A stretch of 41,447 bases of DNA from a virus. The stretch lies in IMG/VR virus record IMGVR_UViG_3300027976_000078, positions 1-41,447 of that record; one strand, written 5' to 3'. The notes below the pieces were generated by a model, which saw nothing but the letters and a program-made list of their open reading frames with translations, was not told the DNA's origin and did no database searches. The translations under genes were made by a program, and so were the position numbers. Below are positions 14,495 through 21,247 of this stretch, in pieces (within the stretch, counting starts at the first letter, position 1; each line of letters begins with the position of its first letter).

Positions 14495-15012
14495 GGTTTT
14501 GGGTATTTTGATCTTACAATTACTGCGCATGCGTTTAGTGTGTCTTTTTTCGCGGAGTGGACGGCGGCAGCGGAGCGGACGTCGATGGCGTAGACGGCGT
14601 CGTTGGCGGCGTTGGCGGAGCTTGCTGCGTGGGTGGCTGCGGAGGCGGCGTCGTTGGCTGCGTCGGCGTAGATGGCGGCGGTATGTGCGGCGTCACGGGC
14701 GGCGGCTAACGCTGCATCCGATATAGCCCCACGGCTCCACGCTTCGCACGCATCGAGACACTGGCTCACGCGGTCGTCGGTTGGGTATCTGCTCTCCCAT
14801 ATCGGCAGAGCTAATCGAGCGCATTGCGCGGCCACGAAAACCAGCTCGCGACGTTGGTCTAACGTCCGGCACTTCCTTCCTTTCAGCCAAAGCATCCAAT
14901 CCCCACGCTCGCAAGCGTTCCACGCTGCCTGCATTGAGTCGTAACCGTCCGCGAAATCGATCGCCTCTTGGCACGCATATATATTTTCTAGGCATCTGAT
15001 ATGAGACTTCAT
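14491..15012 (-). CDS. Ala-rich helical protein, Imm5-like
   Basis: 173 aa. The first half has QAAWNACERGDWMLWLKGRK and PTDDRVSQCLDACEAWSRG. The second half is a run of Ala-rich helices (AAARDAAHTAAIYADAANDA and so on), ending in a conserved-looking SKYP motif. The C-W-L...DDRV..C...W layout followed by AAR-AA repeats is seen in proteins annotated as putative immunity proteins of the Imm5 type in phages and bacteria; I rely on pattern memory for this. A strong Shine-Dalgarno (AAGGAGG) lies 8 nt upstream. The true activity is unknown. Confidence 0.6.
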   Translation of the reverse strand: MKSHIRCLENIYACQEAIDFADGYDSMQAAWNACERGDWMLWLKGRKCRTLDQRRELVFVAAQCARLALPIWESRYPTDDRVSQCLDACEAWSRGAISDAALAAARDAAHTAAIYADAANDAASAATHAASSANAANDAVYAIDVRSAAAVHSAKKDTLNACAVIVRSKYPKP

Positions 15013-15050
15013 AGCGTGTCCTCCTTCTTCTGTCTGGCCGGTCGGCTCAT
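15009..15050 (-). CDS. Possible 13-aa leader peptide
   Basis: MSRPARQKKEDTL ends in TGA overlapping the ATG of the Ala-rich gene (ATGA at 15009-15012). The Shine-Dalgarno of the downstream gene lies inside it. It may be a translated leader or chance. Confidence 0.25.
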   Translation of the reverse strand: MSRPARQKKEDTL

Positions 15051-15067
15051 AGTAGGTCGGGTTGTGG

Positions 15068-15853
15068 TTATGTTATCAGAGGGAAGGTTTCCCGTGATTC
15101 TCCACGCTCACGAAAGCGAAGGTATTTTACACGAGACCCGGCGCGTGTGTAGTTCCACGTCTTGATTATTATGGCGGCGATGTATGGGTTTGTGAGTTTC
15201 GCCTTCGCCATCGAATTCTGAACAAGCCGTTCCCGGAGCACGTAAACCGGGGAGCCTTCCCGCAAATCCTGTCCTTTGATCAACTGATGCATGAAGCGCA
15301 GGGCCAACGTCTCGTCTTTCCGTGAGAATAGGTAATGTAATCCTGCGACGGTGGTGAAGGGAACAAGGCCGGTGACGAATCCAGCGTGGCTCACGCTTGA
15401 CCTCATGCTGGGGTATCGTGCGAGCAGTTCTTGAACGTCGAAATTGGAAACCTTCCCGCGATTCTTTTCCAATGATCCTGCCATATAGCGGTGGACAAAA
15501 CTGAGAGCTGACGCGAGCCGTTGGGTGTTCTTCTCGCCCAACACTGAGAGCGTGTCGCTGGCGGACCGTGAGACATTGGCGTCTATGGAGTCGAAAATGT
15601 CGTCGGTCAGGCCATCGACGATGAGGGTGTGAAATGGCGTTTTGCTGCTGACACAAGCAAGCAAGCGGTGCTGGCCGTCGATGAGGTTGCTTCCGCTCCG
15701 TTTAATCGTTTCGCCGTTTTCCTTCCAGCGCCCTAGTTCCATTTCTCGGGCTAGGAAGTGGACGTGGTCGTGTTTGACGGGACGGTTCCGCTTGTTGGCC
15801 GTGAGCCAATCTGCGGCTAGTCGGGGGGTGATCGTATACCAATAGGTGTGCAT
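15068..15853 (-). CDS. ParB-like DGQHR-domain protein
   Basis: 261 aa. NLIDGQHRLLACV (residues 57-69) is the DGQHR hallmark of ParB/Srx-fold proteins, here with a preceding helical part (VKHDHVHFLAREMELGRW). The middle and C terminus are helical (ERLVQNSMAKAKLTNPYIAA). The fold can bind or hydrolyse nucleotides and, in some phage proteins, nicks DNA. No catalytic role can be read here. It opens MHTYWYTITPRLAADWLTAN at the 15853 start. Its place ahead of the Ala-rich gene suggests an accessory or host-takeover role. Confidence 0.7.
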   Translation of the reverse strand: MHTYWYTITPRLAADWLTANKRNRPVKHDHVHFLAREMELGRWKENGETIKRSGSNLIDGQHRLLACVSSKTPFHTLIVDGLTDDIFDSIDANVSRSASDTLSVLGEKNTQRLASALSFVHRYMAGSLEKNRGKVSNFDVQELLARYPSMRSSVSHAGFVTGLVPFTTVAGLHYLFSRKDETLALRFMHQLIKGQDLREGSPVYVLRERLVQNSMAKAKLTNPYIAAIIIKTWNYTRAGSRVKYLRFRERGESRETFPLIT

Positions 15854-15886
15854 TTTAGTCCTTCGTGGGGGGTTAGTTGTCGCGTA

Positions 15887-15982
15887 TCAAATTAGTTCGG
15901 GTTTCTGTTCAGAGAGTTTCCAGCACCGATCGCGCCATGACGTCGGCGTACCGAAGAAGTTATTGTTTTGGGGTGCGCTCAT
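15887..15982 (-). CDS. Micro-ORF, 31 aa
   Basis: Reads MSAPQNNNFFGTPTSWRDRC, then WKLSEQKPELI. The start overlaps the upstream stop as ATGA (15979-15982), which is the main support. It ends 33 nt before the DGQHR gene start. No family recognised. Confidence 0.45.
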   Translation of the reverse strand: MSAPQNNNFFGTPTSWRDRCWKLSEQKPELI

Positions 15983-16290
15983 TTCCAGATACCCCGGTTG
16001 CGGATTTTTTGGTCAAAAACGGCGACGCCCTTGATCGCGTATAACAAGGCCTCACGGCCCGTCTCGGTGGCGATGCCGTATTCGTCGCAGATGATCGAAA
16101 TGGGATCGGGGGCGGTGACGCGGACGAACTCGAAAACCTCGTTCCCCGTGATTAGCTCGCCGACGAAATGTTTTTCAAGGGGTTCATAATCCCCGTCTTC
16201 GTCGAGGGGCGAAGCGAAATGAACGTAATCGGTAGCGCGGAGCGTTTCCCCGACCCCTAGCGTTCTGGAGTTTTCTGAATTTGGGATCAT
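15979..16290 (-). CDS. Hypothetical protein, 103 aa
   Basis: Starts at the ATG 16290, seven bases after the previous stop; the frame is open much further upstream but runs through the preceding gene. Acidic, with LGVGETLRATDYVHFASPLD and ALLYAIKGVAVFDQKIRNRG. A beta-rich small protein of unknown role. Confidence 0.6.
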   Translation of the reverse strand: MIPNSENSRTLGVGETLRATDYVHFASPLDEDGDYEPLEKHFVGELITGNEVFEFVRVTAPDPISIICDEYGIATETGREALLYAIKGVAVFDQKIRNRGIWK

Positions 16291-16297
16291 ATTTTGT

Positions 16298-16738
16298 TTA
16301 GCTAGAAATGTATGCCGAGGCGAGGAAGAATCCAGCTGTCTTTTTTGTGCGATACGTGAAATCAACGCAACAACCTGAGTAGTCGTTCCCCCACGACTCG
16401 GTGGTGACCATCCACGAGTCAATGTCGGGTGTGTCGCTGCACATCCTACGTGAACGATCCTCGATCTCCTCTCGAGTGAGGAGGCGGTAGCCGTCACCCA
16501 CCCGCTCGGCCGTGATTTTGTGGGGGTTGTGGCCTGCGGCCACGGGCGACACGGGCGACACGGGCGATGCGAGGCGGTAATGCGTGTTGCCCCAGACCCA
16601 CCGCGGGGCCGTGTCGGGACGCCACGCGTATGCGATAGACTCGACAGGCTCACCCCTCTGATGGGCGGACATTACGGCGATCTGATATGATAGCAGCGAA
16701 GCGGGGGTCGCGTTAGTGGGATATGAATATAGGTTCAT
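16298..16738 (-). CDS. Hypothetical protein, 146 aa
   Basis: The ATG at 16738 was preferred. The frame is open to another ATG at 16933, but that part is low-complexity and covers several perfect hairpins. The protein opens MNLYSYPTNATPASLLSYQI, has APRWVWGNTHYRLASPVSPV (with an SPV triple from a 9-bp repeat), then ERVGDGYRLLTREEIEDRSR and a GNDYSGCCVDFTYR ending. The GYRLLTxEEIE block is seen in some small phage proteins; the role is unknown. A perfect palindrome lies 27-50 bp upstream and may control it. Confidence 0.6.
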   Translation of the reverse strand: MNLYSYPTNATPASLLSYQIAVMSAHQRGEPVESIAYAWRPDTAPRWVWGNTHYRLASPVSPVSPVAAGHNPHKITAERVGDGYRLLTREEIEDRSRRMCSDTPDIDSWMVTTESWGNDYSGCCVDFTYRTKKTAGFFLASAYISS

Positions 16739-16764
16739 GAGGGTGATGTGGGGAGGAGGAGCGG

Positions 16765-16788
16765 AGCTGTCAACAACATTTGACAGCT
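16765..16788. promoter_or_regulatory. Operator-like palindrome AGCTGTCAA-N6-TTGACAGCT
   Basis: Perfect 9-bp arms with a 6-bp spacer, 27-50 bp upstream of the 16738 start. The minus strand includes a TTGACA hexamer. It fits a dimeric repressor site or an RNA hairpin in the leader. Confidence 0.5.
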
Positions 16789-16802
16789 TAAAATTCTGCG
16801 TG

Positions 16803-16830
16803 CCTTTATTAAGGGGGGACTTAATAAAGG
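16803..16830. repeat. Perfect inverted repeat CCTTTATTAA-N8-TTAATAAAGG
   Basis: 10-bp perfect arms around GGGGGGAC. There is no T-tract after it on either strand, so it is not a classical terminator. It is one of a cluster of hairpins between 16.76 and 17.28 kb. Confidence 0.6.
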
Positions 16831-16980
16831 CTGGGGCGGGGCGGGCGTTCCCGCCTAACGCAAGTGGTGCCCCCTTTTTACGTGCGGGGGCCCACGGGCC
16901 TCGGGGCGGTGGACCAACCTTCTGCTCTTCCATTTACGGCCCTACCCCAGCGGCCGCTCCTGAGCTACGGTGGCATCACG

Positions 16981-17077
16981 CTAACCGGCGGGACTTGAAC
17001 CCGCGACATTTAATTCCAGCGCCCGAAGAGCGGCAACGGCCCCTCGGTTGGGGGAGTATATCCTCCACGAGCTGGAA
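16981..17077 (-). ncRNA. tRNA-like or structured RNA, possibly a decayed tRNA
   Basis: A perfect T-arm (GCGGG TTCAAGT CCCGC) lies at 16988-17004 on the minus strand. Upstream, TTCCAGC and GCTGGAA close a domain holding GGAG/CTCC and CCGA/TCGG hairpins. A fitting 5' acceptor strand, anticodon loop and CCA are not found, so this is not an intact tRNA. The best acceptor candidate, CCAACCG against CGGTTAG, has one mismatch and gives no anticodon stem. A D-arm-like GTAGCTCA is seen just downstream (about 16960-16969). Confidence 0.4.
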
Positions 17078-17259
17078 AAGTGAAAAGAACAAAAAGTGTG
17101 CCGCTGGAACGATTGCTAGTGCGGCGTCTAGGCATGAAATAGGTTAGTAACGGCCAACCACGGGGGGAGCGGCATCGTCCCACTATCTGTCTCCCCGCGC
17201 TTAACCCGAGGGGCTTGGGCCCCTAGAAATTGATCGTTTAAGCGGTAAAAAAACACTTA

Positions 17260-17280
17260 AACTACCCAATATGGGTAGTT
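17260..17280 (-). terminator. Candidate terminator/hairpin after the tRNA-Met
   Basis: 9-bp perfect stem AACTACCCA-ATA-TGGGTAGTT. On the minus strand it is followed by TTTAAGTG and then a run of seven T, so termination is plausible though the run is offset. It overlaps a second stem (GTTTAAG/CTTAAAC, 17236-17262), so two structures could compete. Confidence 0.45.
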
Positions 17281-17402
17281 AAAATAGAAAAGAACGTTGT
17301 CTCCACTGCGCTGGCAGTAAAAAATTGTGCAGTGCTCTCCTGCTGTCACTGGTTTTCATTTCTGCTTGAGATTCAGGCTGAAGTCCAGTCGTGACCTTAG
17401 AT

Positions 17403-17478
17403 TGGGGGCAGGTGCTGGAGTCGAACCAGCTATCTCCGGCGTATGAAGCCGACGTGCAATCCGATGCACCGACCTGCA
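17403..17478 (-). tRNA. tRNA with CAT anticodon (Met or Ile2)
   Basis: All arms fold. The acceptor is TGCAGGT/ACCTGCC with pairs 2-7 intact and 1-72 mismatched (T-C). The D-stem is GTGC/GCAC and the anticodon stem TCGGC/GCCGG with loop TTCATAC. The T-stem is GCTGG/CCAGC around TTCGACT. The discriminator is C and CCA is encoded. The 1-72 mismatch recalls initiator tRNA, but the three G-C pairs usual in the initiator anticodon stem are missing, so elongator Met or lysidine-modified Ile is more likely. Confidence 0.85.
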
Positions 17479-17531
17479 AAAGTAAAGAACACGCTCACCG
17501 TAGCACACTTTTTGGAGAACGAAAGCTTTAT

Positions 17532-19445
17532 TTAGTCTAAAGTTTGAAATCTATTGGTGGCGTCCGTCTTGGGCCGAAACACTTCACCGCCGCCCCCGCC
17601 GTTCTGCGCACCTTCTGACGAGCCGATGGGCCCGCCGACGGTGAGGCGCACGCCGTGGATGAGCATCGTCAAGCTGTCCGCGAAATCGGGCGACTTGTGT
17701 CCACGCGATTTGTATTCCACCTTGGCCTCCACCTTTATCTTCCCGCGGGCGTTCGTGTTGAATTGCCTCGTCGTCAGCTCGTTGAAGAGTCGCTCCGTCG
17801 GCACGGTGGGCGAGATTTTGATGAGCTTGTGCTCGAAGAACTTCCTCGCCGCATACCACAGCTCCGTCACGAGCCGCTCGTAGAGTTGGTGGGGCGTTTC
17901 CGTGTCCTCTTCCAATATCTTAATCTCGGAAGCTGCGAACGAGGGGTTGACGCCCTTCACCGGTCCCCACGTTGATTTGAGATAGTCGTGCACGCCCGCT
18001 CCGTTCACCGTCCGATCGACGCACACCCATTCCGGATCGACGCCCGCGTCTTCACAGGTCGTGCGGATCGCTTTGGCCATCGTGATCGTCTCCGCCTTCG
18101 GCAGCTTGAATTGCTGGTCGATTTGGAGGACGCTCTTCCGTGCCGGTCTGCCGTCGAGAGAAACGAAATGGACGACCTCCCCATCTGGGAAATCACGGGT
18201 CGGTCGTTTCCTCCAGCCCGAAGCGGGCCCATACCTCCCCACCGTCATCACCGCGTTGTCGTCGCCTTCGAGGGCAATGTCGACCCCGGCCACTACGGTG
18301 GAAGTAACGAATTGGTATTCCCCCATCACGTCGTCGAGCAGCACCTGCGGGATGATGACCAAATCGGCACCGTCCTTCGGAAAGGCCCCCCGGGCGAACG
18401 TGTAATACCCGGGCGTGTTGACGCCCCCGGAGTTTGAAATGATCCGCTCGAGTCCGGTCTTGGATTGAAGCCCCGGGTAGACGACCGTTCCGGCGATGAC
18501 GTTCTCGGACGTCTGGCCGTCAAGTCGCACCACCTCCCAGCCTCTTCGGCTGTGCCAGCGATAGGAGGCGTCCAAATCGAAATGGCCCCACCCGTCCATT
18601 GGCTCGCACCGCACCCCGCACGCCCCGTTCTGGTCTTTTGGATTGAACGCGGCGAAAATTTTGAACTGTTCCACCCCGTCCGTGTTTGACAGAATGTTTG
18701 AAACGTCGTCCCAGATACCGACCGGGATGTCTTCTGCTTCCTCGAGCATCACGCGCAAACGGGTCATCTTGCCCAACGTCGGGTGGGCCTTGGGTCTCGC
18801 CTTCACTTTGATGCCCTGAAGCCGTGCGGGGGCCTTCTTGCCTATCGGGACGACGACCCCGTAGATGCCCGCGTCCCTTTTATGCAGGTCGAGCGTGATG
18901 CCGAGACGGATACAAGTGCCGGGGCTCGGGATGGCCGCCGATTGGTGGAGGGTGACGAGATGCGAAAAGAGATTCTTTTCCAAGTGATCTTCGGAGGGCC
19001 CCACGATCTTGACGTTCGTGTTCTCGGGGTCCCGGAGCCAGTCCAGATAAATCCAGACCCCCAAGCTGAAGCTTTTGCCCACCGAGGCGGCGCCCATCAC
19101 CATGAGCTGACTGCTCTCCTTGATGGCCCCCCACATCAGCCGCACCGACGCTGGGTCGGCCGAGAAGATGGCCGGGGCCCACAGCACCTTCGCGGTGTCC
19201 TCATACCGACCCTGCTCGAGGAGCCACTGCCGGAACGTGCTGAGAATTTTAATGGCCTCGGGCTCGCTGGTCGTCTGGGCGTTCGGGTTATTTACCTGAA
19301 GGATGTGGTCCGCGGCGGCTTTCTTGTCGTCCAGCGCGTGAAGCGCGAACGAGATTTTGTCGACCAGCTGCGACACTTTATCCGGACAATTGTCCGGAAT
19401 AATGTCCGGAACAATGTCCGATAAAATGTCGGGAAAGTTAGACAC
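17532..19445 (-). CDS. terL: Terminase large subunit
   Basis: 637 aa. The ATPase domain has Walker A GAASVGKS (118-125) and Walker B RVMLEEAED (231-239) with the catalytic Glu. The nuclease domain has GVDIALEGDDNAV (D389) and HKSPDFADSLTML near residue 600, the acidic residues that hold metal. It cuts concatemeric DNA and drives it into the prohead through the portal. The start is a GTG at 19445. The first 24 residues are a 4-residue repeat (PDIx) coded by a 12-bp DNA repeat, which is unusual. It is separated from upstream genes by a 383-bp gap and followed by a tRNA island. Confidence 0.92.
   Translation of the reverse strand: MSNFPDILSDIVPDIIPDNCPDKVSQLVDKISFALHALDDKKAAADHILQVNNPNAQTTSEPEAIKILSTFRQWLLEQGRYEDTAKVLWAPAIFSADPASVRLMWGAIKESSQLMVMGAASVGKSFSLGVWIYLDWLRDPENTNVKIVGPSEDHLEKNLFSHLVTLHQSAAIPSPGTCIRLGITLDLHKRDAGIYGVVVPIGKKAPARLQGIKVKARPKAHPTLGKMTRLRVMLEEAEDIPVGIWDDVSNILSNTDGVEQFKIFAAFNPKDQNGACGVRCEPMDGWGHFDLDASYRWHSRRGWEVVRLDGQTSENVIAGTVVYPGLQSKTGLERIISNSGGVNTPGYYTFARGAFPKDGADLVIIPQVLLDDVMGEYQFVTSTVVAGVDIALEGDDNAVMTVGRYGPASGWRKRPTRDFPDGEVVHFVSLDGRPARKSVLQIDQQFKLPKAETITMAKAIRTTCEDAGVDPEWVCVDRTVNGAGVHDYLKSTWGPVKGVNPSFAASEIKILEEDTETPHQLYERLVTELWYAARKFFEHKLIKISPTVPTERLFNELTTRQFNTNARGKIKVEAKVEYKSRGHKSPDFADSLTMLIHGVRLTVGGPIGSSEGAQNGGGGGEVFRPKTDATNRFQTLD
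19381..19431. repeat. 12-bp tandem repeat with an 18-bp palindrome at the 5' end of terL
   Basis: TGTC falls at 19391, 19403, 19415 and 19427, exactly 12 bp apart, inside units like AATGTCCGGA. The first unit forms the perfect palindrome TCCGGACAATTGTCCGGA (19381-19398). It codes the PDIx repeat of TerL and may also be a DNA site such as a packaging or binding element. Confidence 0.7.
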
Positions 19446-19828
19446 GTTAGATTCGGGGGCCTATGGGAAAAAAATTCATATATGCTCGGACCCTACTTAG
19501 AGAATTTCGGAGCGTTTTCCCCCCCTCCCCGTGGTCCGACGACCCTCAAACAGTCGGGGAGCGCGGACGGATCACCTAAATGACGCTGTGCACACCTCTC
19601 CGGTGGGGTGGGGGAGGGCATATTGCCCGAGGTCGCGCTGTTGTAACTCACTGAGGTGGGCATAGCTTGTGGGCACGATTAAACATAATGTATATTGTGC
19701 GTTGTTTTCGCGGGGCTCGGGACTTGCGGGTCGGAGGGATTTGACGGGCATCTAAAGTTCGTCGGTGCGCGGGACCTAATGGATTTTCTAAGATGATCAC
19801 TGACAAGTCGTTACTCAACTTAGGCACG
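19446..19828. other. 383-bp gap between terL and the upstream gene; packaging-site candidate
   Basis: No credible ORF on either strand. AT-rich patches (around 19470 and 19683-19700) alternate with G/C tracts. AG(G/A)CACGTTAG(G/A) occurs at both borders (19440-19451 and 19822-19833). No terminator or -10/-35 pair stands out. Phage cos or pac sites often lie beside terminase genes, but nothing here proves one. Confidence 0.4.
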
Positions 19829-20176
19829 TTAGGACAGGAGAGAGTCGAGTGTGGCGGTCACGTCGGGCGCGTAAACCGGCGTGTTTTTGGTCCGAAACGG
19901 CACAGGTATATCATACCCGAATCGGGCCGCGTAGTGCTCGAATCTGATCAGCGACGGCTCCGTTGCGGTGCGTCTGCCCGTGAGCCATAGGATTGGAAGG
20001 TCTTGATCCATAACGTGATCTACCTTTTCCATGCGTCGCTTCCACCCATGCCCAACCCGCGCATCCATGTAGGCCACCACGGCCTTTATGCGAGTGAGAT
20101 TGTGCGCATGCACCTCCAGCACACGCTGTTGTGTGCGGATGTCGTGGATGTTGTGTGGGTGTTTAAGCCAGCCCAT
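19829..20176 (-). CDS. Hypothetical protein, 115 aa
   Basis: The ATG at 20176, which overlaps the end of the upstream gene by 14 nt, was preferred over a longer frame with an implausible Cys/Pro/Arg-rich extension. Basic and rich in His (LKHPHNIHDIRTQQRVLEVH), with ILWLTGRRTATEPSLIRFEH in the second half. It lies between the putative small terminase and terL. No family recognised. Confidence 0.55.
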   Translation of the reverse strand: MGWLKHPHNIHDIRTQQRVLEVHAHNLTRIKAVVAYMDARVGHGWKRRMEKVDHVMDQDLPILWLTGRRTATEPSLIRFEHYAARFGYDIPVPFRTKNTPVYAPDVTATLDSLLS

Positions 20177-20882
20177 CGTCGGAGGGGGGTTTAATCGTGA
20201 GCTCCTCGGGCACGCGCACCCGGGGGATTTCGGGTCGGCCGCGCTGCATGGTCGCCAGCGTAGCCAGCACGTCGCGCACCGTGGCAATATGTTCGTCCCC
20301 GCCCCGGATGGTTTTGTGCGCGTCGATGTTGGTGGGGATTTTATCCCCGAGAGCGCGGTAGCAGCAATTGTGGATCGACTCGAGGGCTTTACAAAGATCG
20401 AGCACGGCTTTCGGGTTTTGGGTGATCTCGGCGATCTCTCCCTCTTTGATGTAGCGAAATTTGACCAGCGCCGAGATGAGTTTGTCCTCGCTCGTGTAGA
20501 GCTCGATGGCCGTGGTGACGATGTCGCGGAGCTTTTGGGCCTGCAAATAATTGACGACGCGGTTGGCCACCTTTTCGGCCTCGGCCTCCCCTGCCCCTGT
20601 TTTCAGACGTTTGAGTTTGGTCGGCCAGTTGAAATCGTGTTCCAGCGCACGCACCATCGGCGCGGGCACCTTGGCGGAGATGGCCGTCTTTTCGATGTCC
20701 CCCGAGAATGCAGCATAGCACATCCACGTCCGCGCCTGATCTATCGTCAGTGGGTCATAGTTGCCGAGGTGAGGCGGGGGCGGACCGTCCGTGGGGTCCT
20801 CGATGTATTCGATGAGCGGGTTCAGGCCAGAGTATACGACAGTTGTCGGATTAACGGGACGGTGTCGACAAAAATCGTTCAC
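20163..20882 (-). CDS. Possible terminase small subunit
   Basis: About 239 aa from a GTG at 20882; the start is uncertain (TTG at 20975 or an unseen start nearer 20820 are alternatives). The domain begins near YDPLTIDQARTWMCYAAFSG. It contains a helix-turn-helix-like part, DIEKTAISAKVPAPMVRALE, then long helices (AEAEKVANRVVNYLQAQKLR) and a Pro/Asp-rich end. An N-terminal HTH followed by an oligomerising helical core and a position ahead of terL are usual for TerS. The 115-aa gene between them weakens the case. A late-promoter motif lies inside its N-terminal codons. Confidence 0.45.
   Translation of the reverse strand: MNDFCRHRPVNPTTVVYSGLNPLIEYIEDPTDGPPPPHLGNYDPLTIDQARTWMCYAAFSGDIEKTAISAKVPAPMVRALEHDFNWPTKLKRLKTGAGEAEAEKVANRVVNYLQAQKLRDIVTTAIELYTSEDKLISALVKFRYIKEGEIAEITQNPKAVLDLCKALESIHNCCYRALGDKIPTNIDAHKTIRGGDEHIATVRDVLATLATMQRGRPEIPRVRVPEELTIKPPSDDGLA
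20829..20838 (-). promoter_or_regulatory. Late promoter motif CGTATACTCT, copy C, at the head of the late block
   Basis: The minus strand reads AACTGTCGTATACTCTGGCC. It is the most upstream copy of the motif and would drive the whole terminase-to-kinase block. It overlaps the apparent 5' coding part of the putative TerS, so that gene's start or this site's activity needs testing. Confidence 0.5.
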
Positions 20883-20940
20883 ACATCGCAAAAAAGTTTT
20901 AAGTAGCTCAAAAACCCCGAAATAGGAACACGACGACTTA

Positions 20941-20986
20941 AAAACGAAAAGACTCACGTTTTGACTTTGTGTCAATTAGGAACATT
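20941..20986. repeat. Left arm of a 46-bp inverted repeat
   Basis: Its reverse complement begins AATGTTCCTAATTGACACAA and ends GTGAGTCTTTTCGTTTT. It matches the arm at 21202-21247 at 45 of 46 positions. It contains the smaller palindrome TTGAC-TTTGT-GTCAA. It faces the leftward late genes. Confidence 0.9.
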
Positions 20987-21201
20987 ACCAAACCCACTGA
21001 TCGAACAACGACTTGCATCAATAAGATACAAATTTTATATCTTTTACATCAGGGAAGAGGCGGCCGGAACGCGTTCCGAAAGAGGTTTTGGGGCCGCACG
21101 GCCCCCCGAAAAACACGTTTTCCCCAGCGTCTCCACAATGTATAATATATATATATAGTAGCAAATAGGAGTTAAGCACGTTGGGGGCCAACGACTTGGA
21201 A
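20987..21201. other. Divergent control region; candidate replication origin
   Basis: 215 bp between the inverted arms, with no ORF. It holds the 14-bp palindrome CGGAACGCGTTCCG (21065-21078), a hairpin GGGGCC-GCAC-GGCCCC (21090-21105), an AT tract with TATAAT then repeated TA (21138-21160), and two copies of CAACGACTTG (21006-21015 and 21189-21198). Easily melted DNA next to palindromes and repeats at a point of strand switch is typical of phage origins and divergent promoters. Confidence 0.5.
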
Positions 21202-21247
21202 AATGTTCCTAAATGACACAAAGTCAAAACGTGAGTCTTTTCGTTTT
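21202..21247. repeat. Right arm of the 46-bp inverted repeat
   Basis: Plus strand begins AATGTTCCTAAATGACACAA. It differs from the other arm only at one base (AAATGA for AATTGA). It leads directly into the first rightward early gene (start 21311). Both arms thus put the same sequence at the 5' side of each divergent unit. Confidence 0.9.

Larger units (their letters stand above)
16739..17531. other. Non-coding, hairpin-dense island between terL and the small-gene block
   Basis: About 790 bp without a credible gene apart from one intact tRNA (17403-17478). Perfect hairpins are seen at 16765-16788, 16803-16830, 16869-16891 (GCCCCC/GGGGGC), 17101-17125 (GCCGC/GCGGC), 17212-17227 (AGGGGC/GCCCCT) and 17260-17280. 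The 12-mer CAAAAAGTGTGC recurs inverted at 17090-17101 and 17502-17513. Three minus-strand copies of GTTCTTT(T/A)C are spaced about 200 bp apart. Confidence 0.7.

Noticed and set aside
15828-15838. Further GTATAC sites (also near 22179 and GTATAT at 17056) as promoter copies
   Set aside because: They match only six to eight of ten bases, and the first two lie inside genes in non-promoter contexts.
16298-16933. Start at 16933 for the 146-aa protein
   Set aside because: The added 65 residues are low-complexity Pro/Ala/Gly and run through several perfect hairpins; 16738 is more natural.
16934-16979. A second intact tRNA next to the tRNA-like element
   Set aside because: A D-arm-like GTAGCTCA is seen, but no anticodon arm, T-arm or matching acceptor can be folded.
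20163-20975. TTG at 20975 as the start of the putative small terminase
   Set aside because: The first residues would be coded by the conserved inverted repeat, and its mirror copy is not coding in the matching frame.
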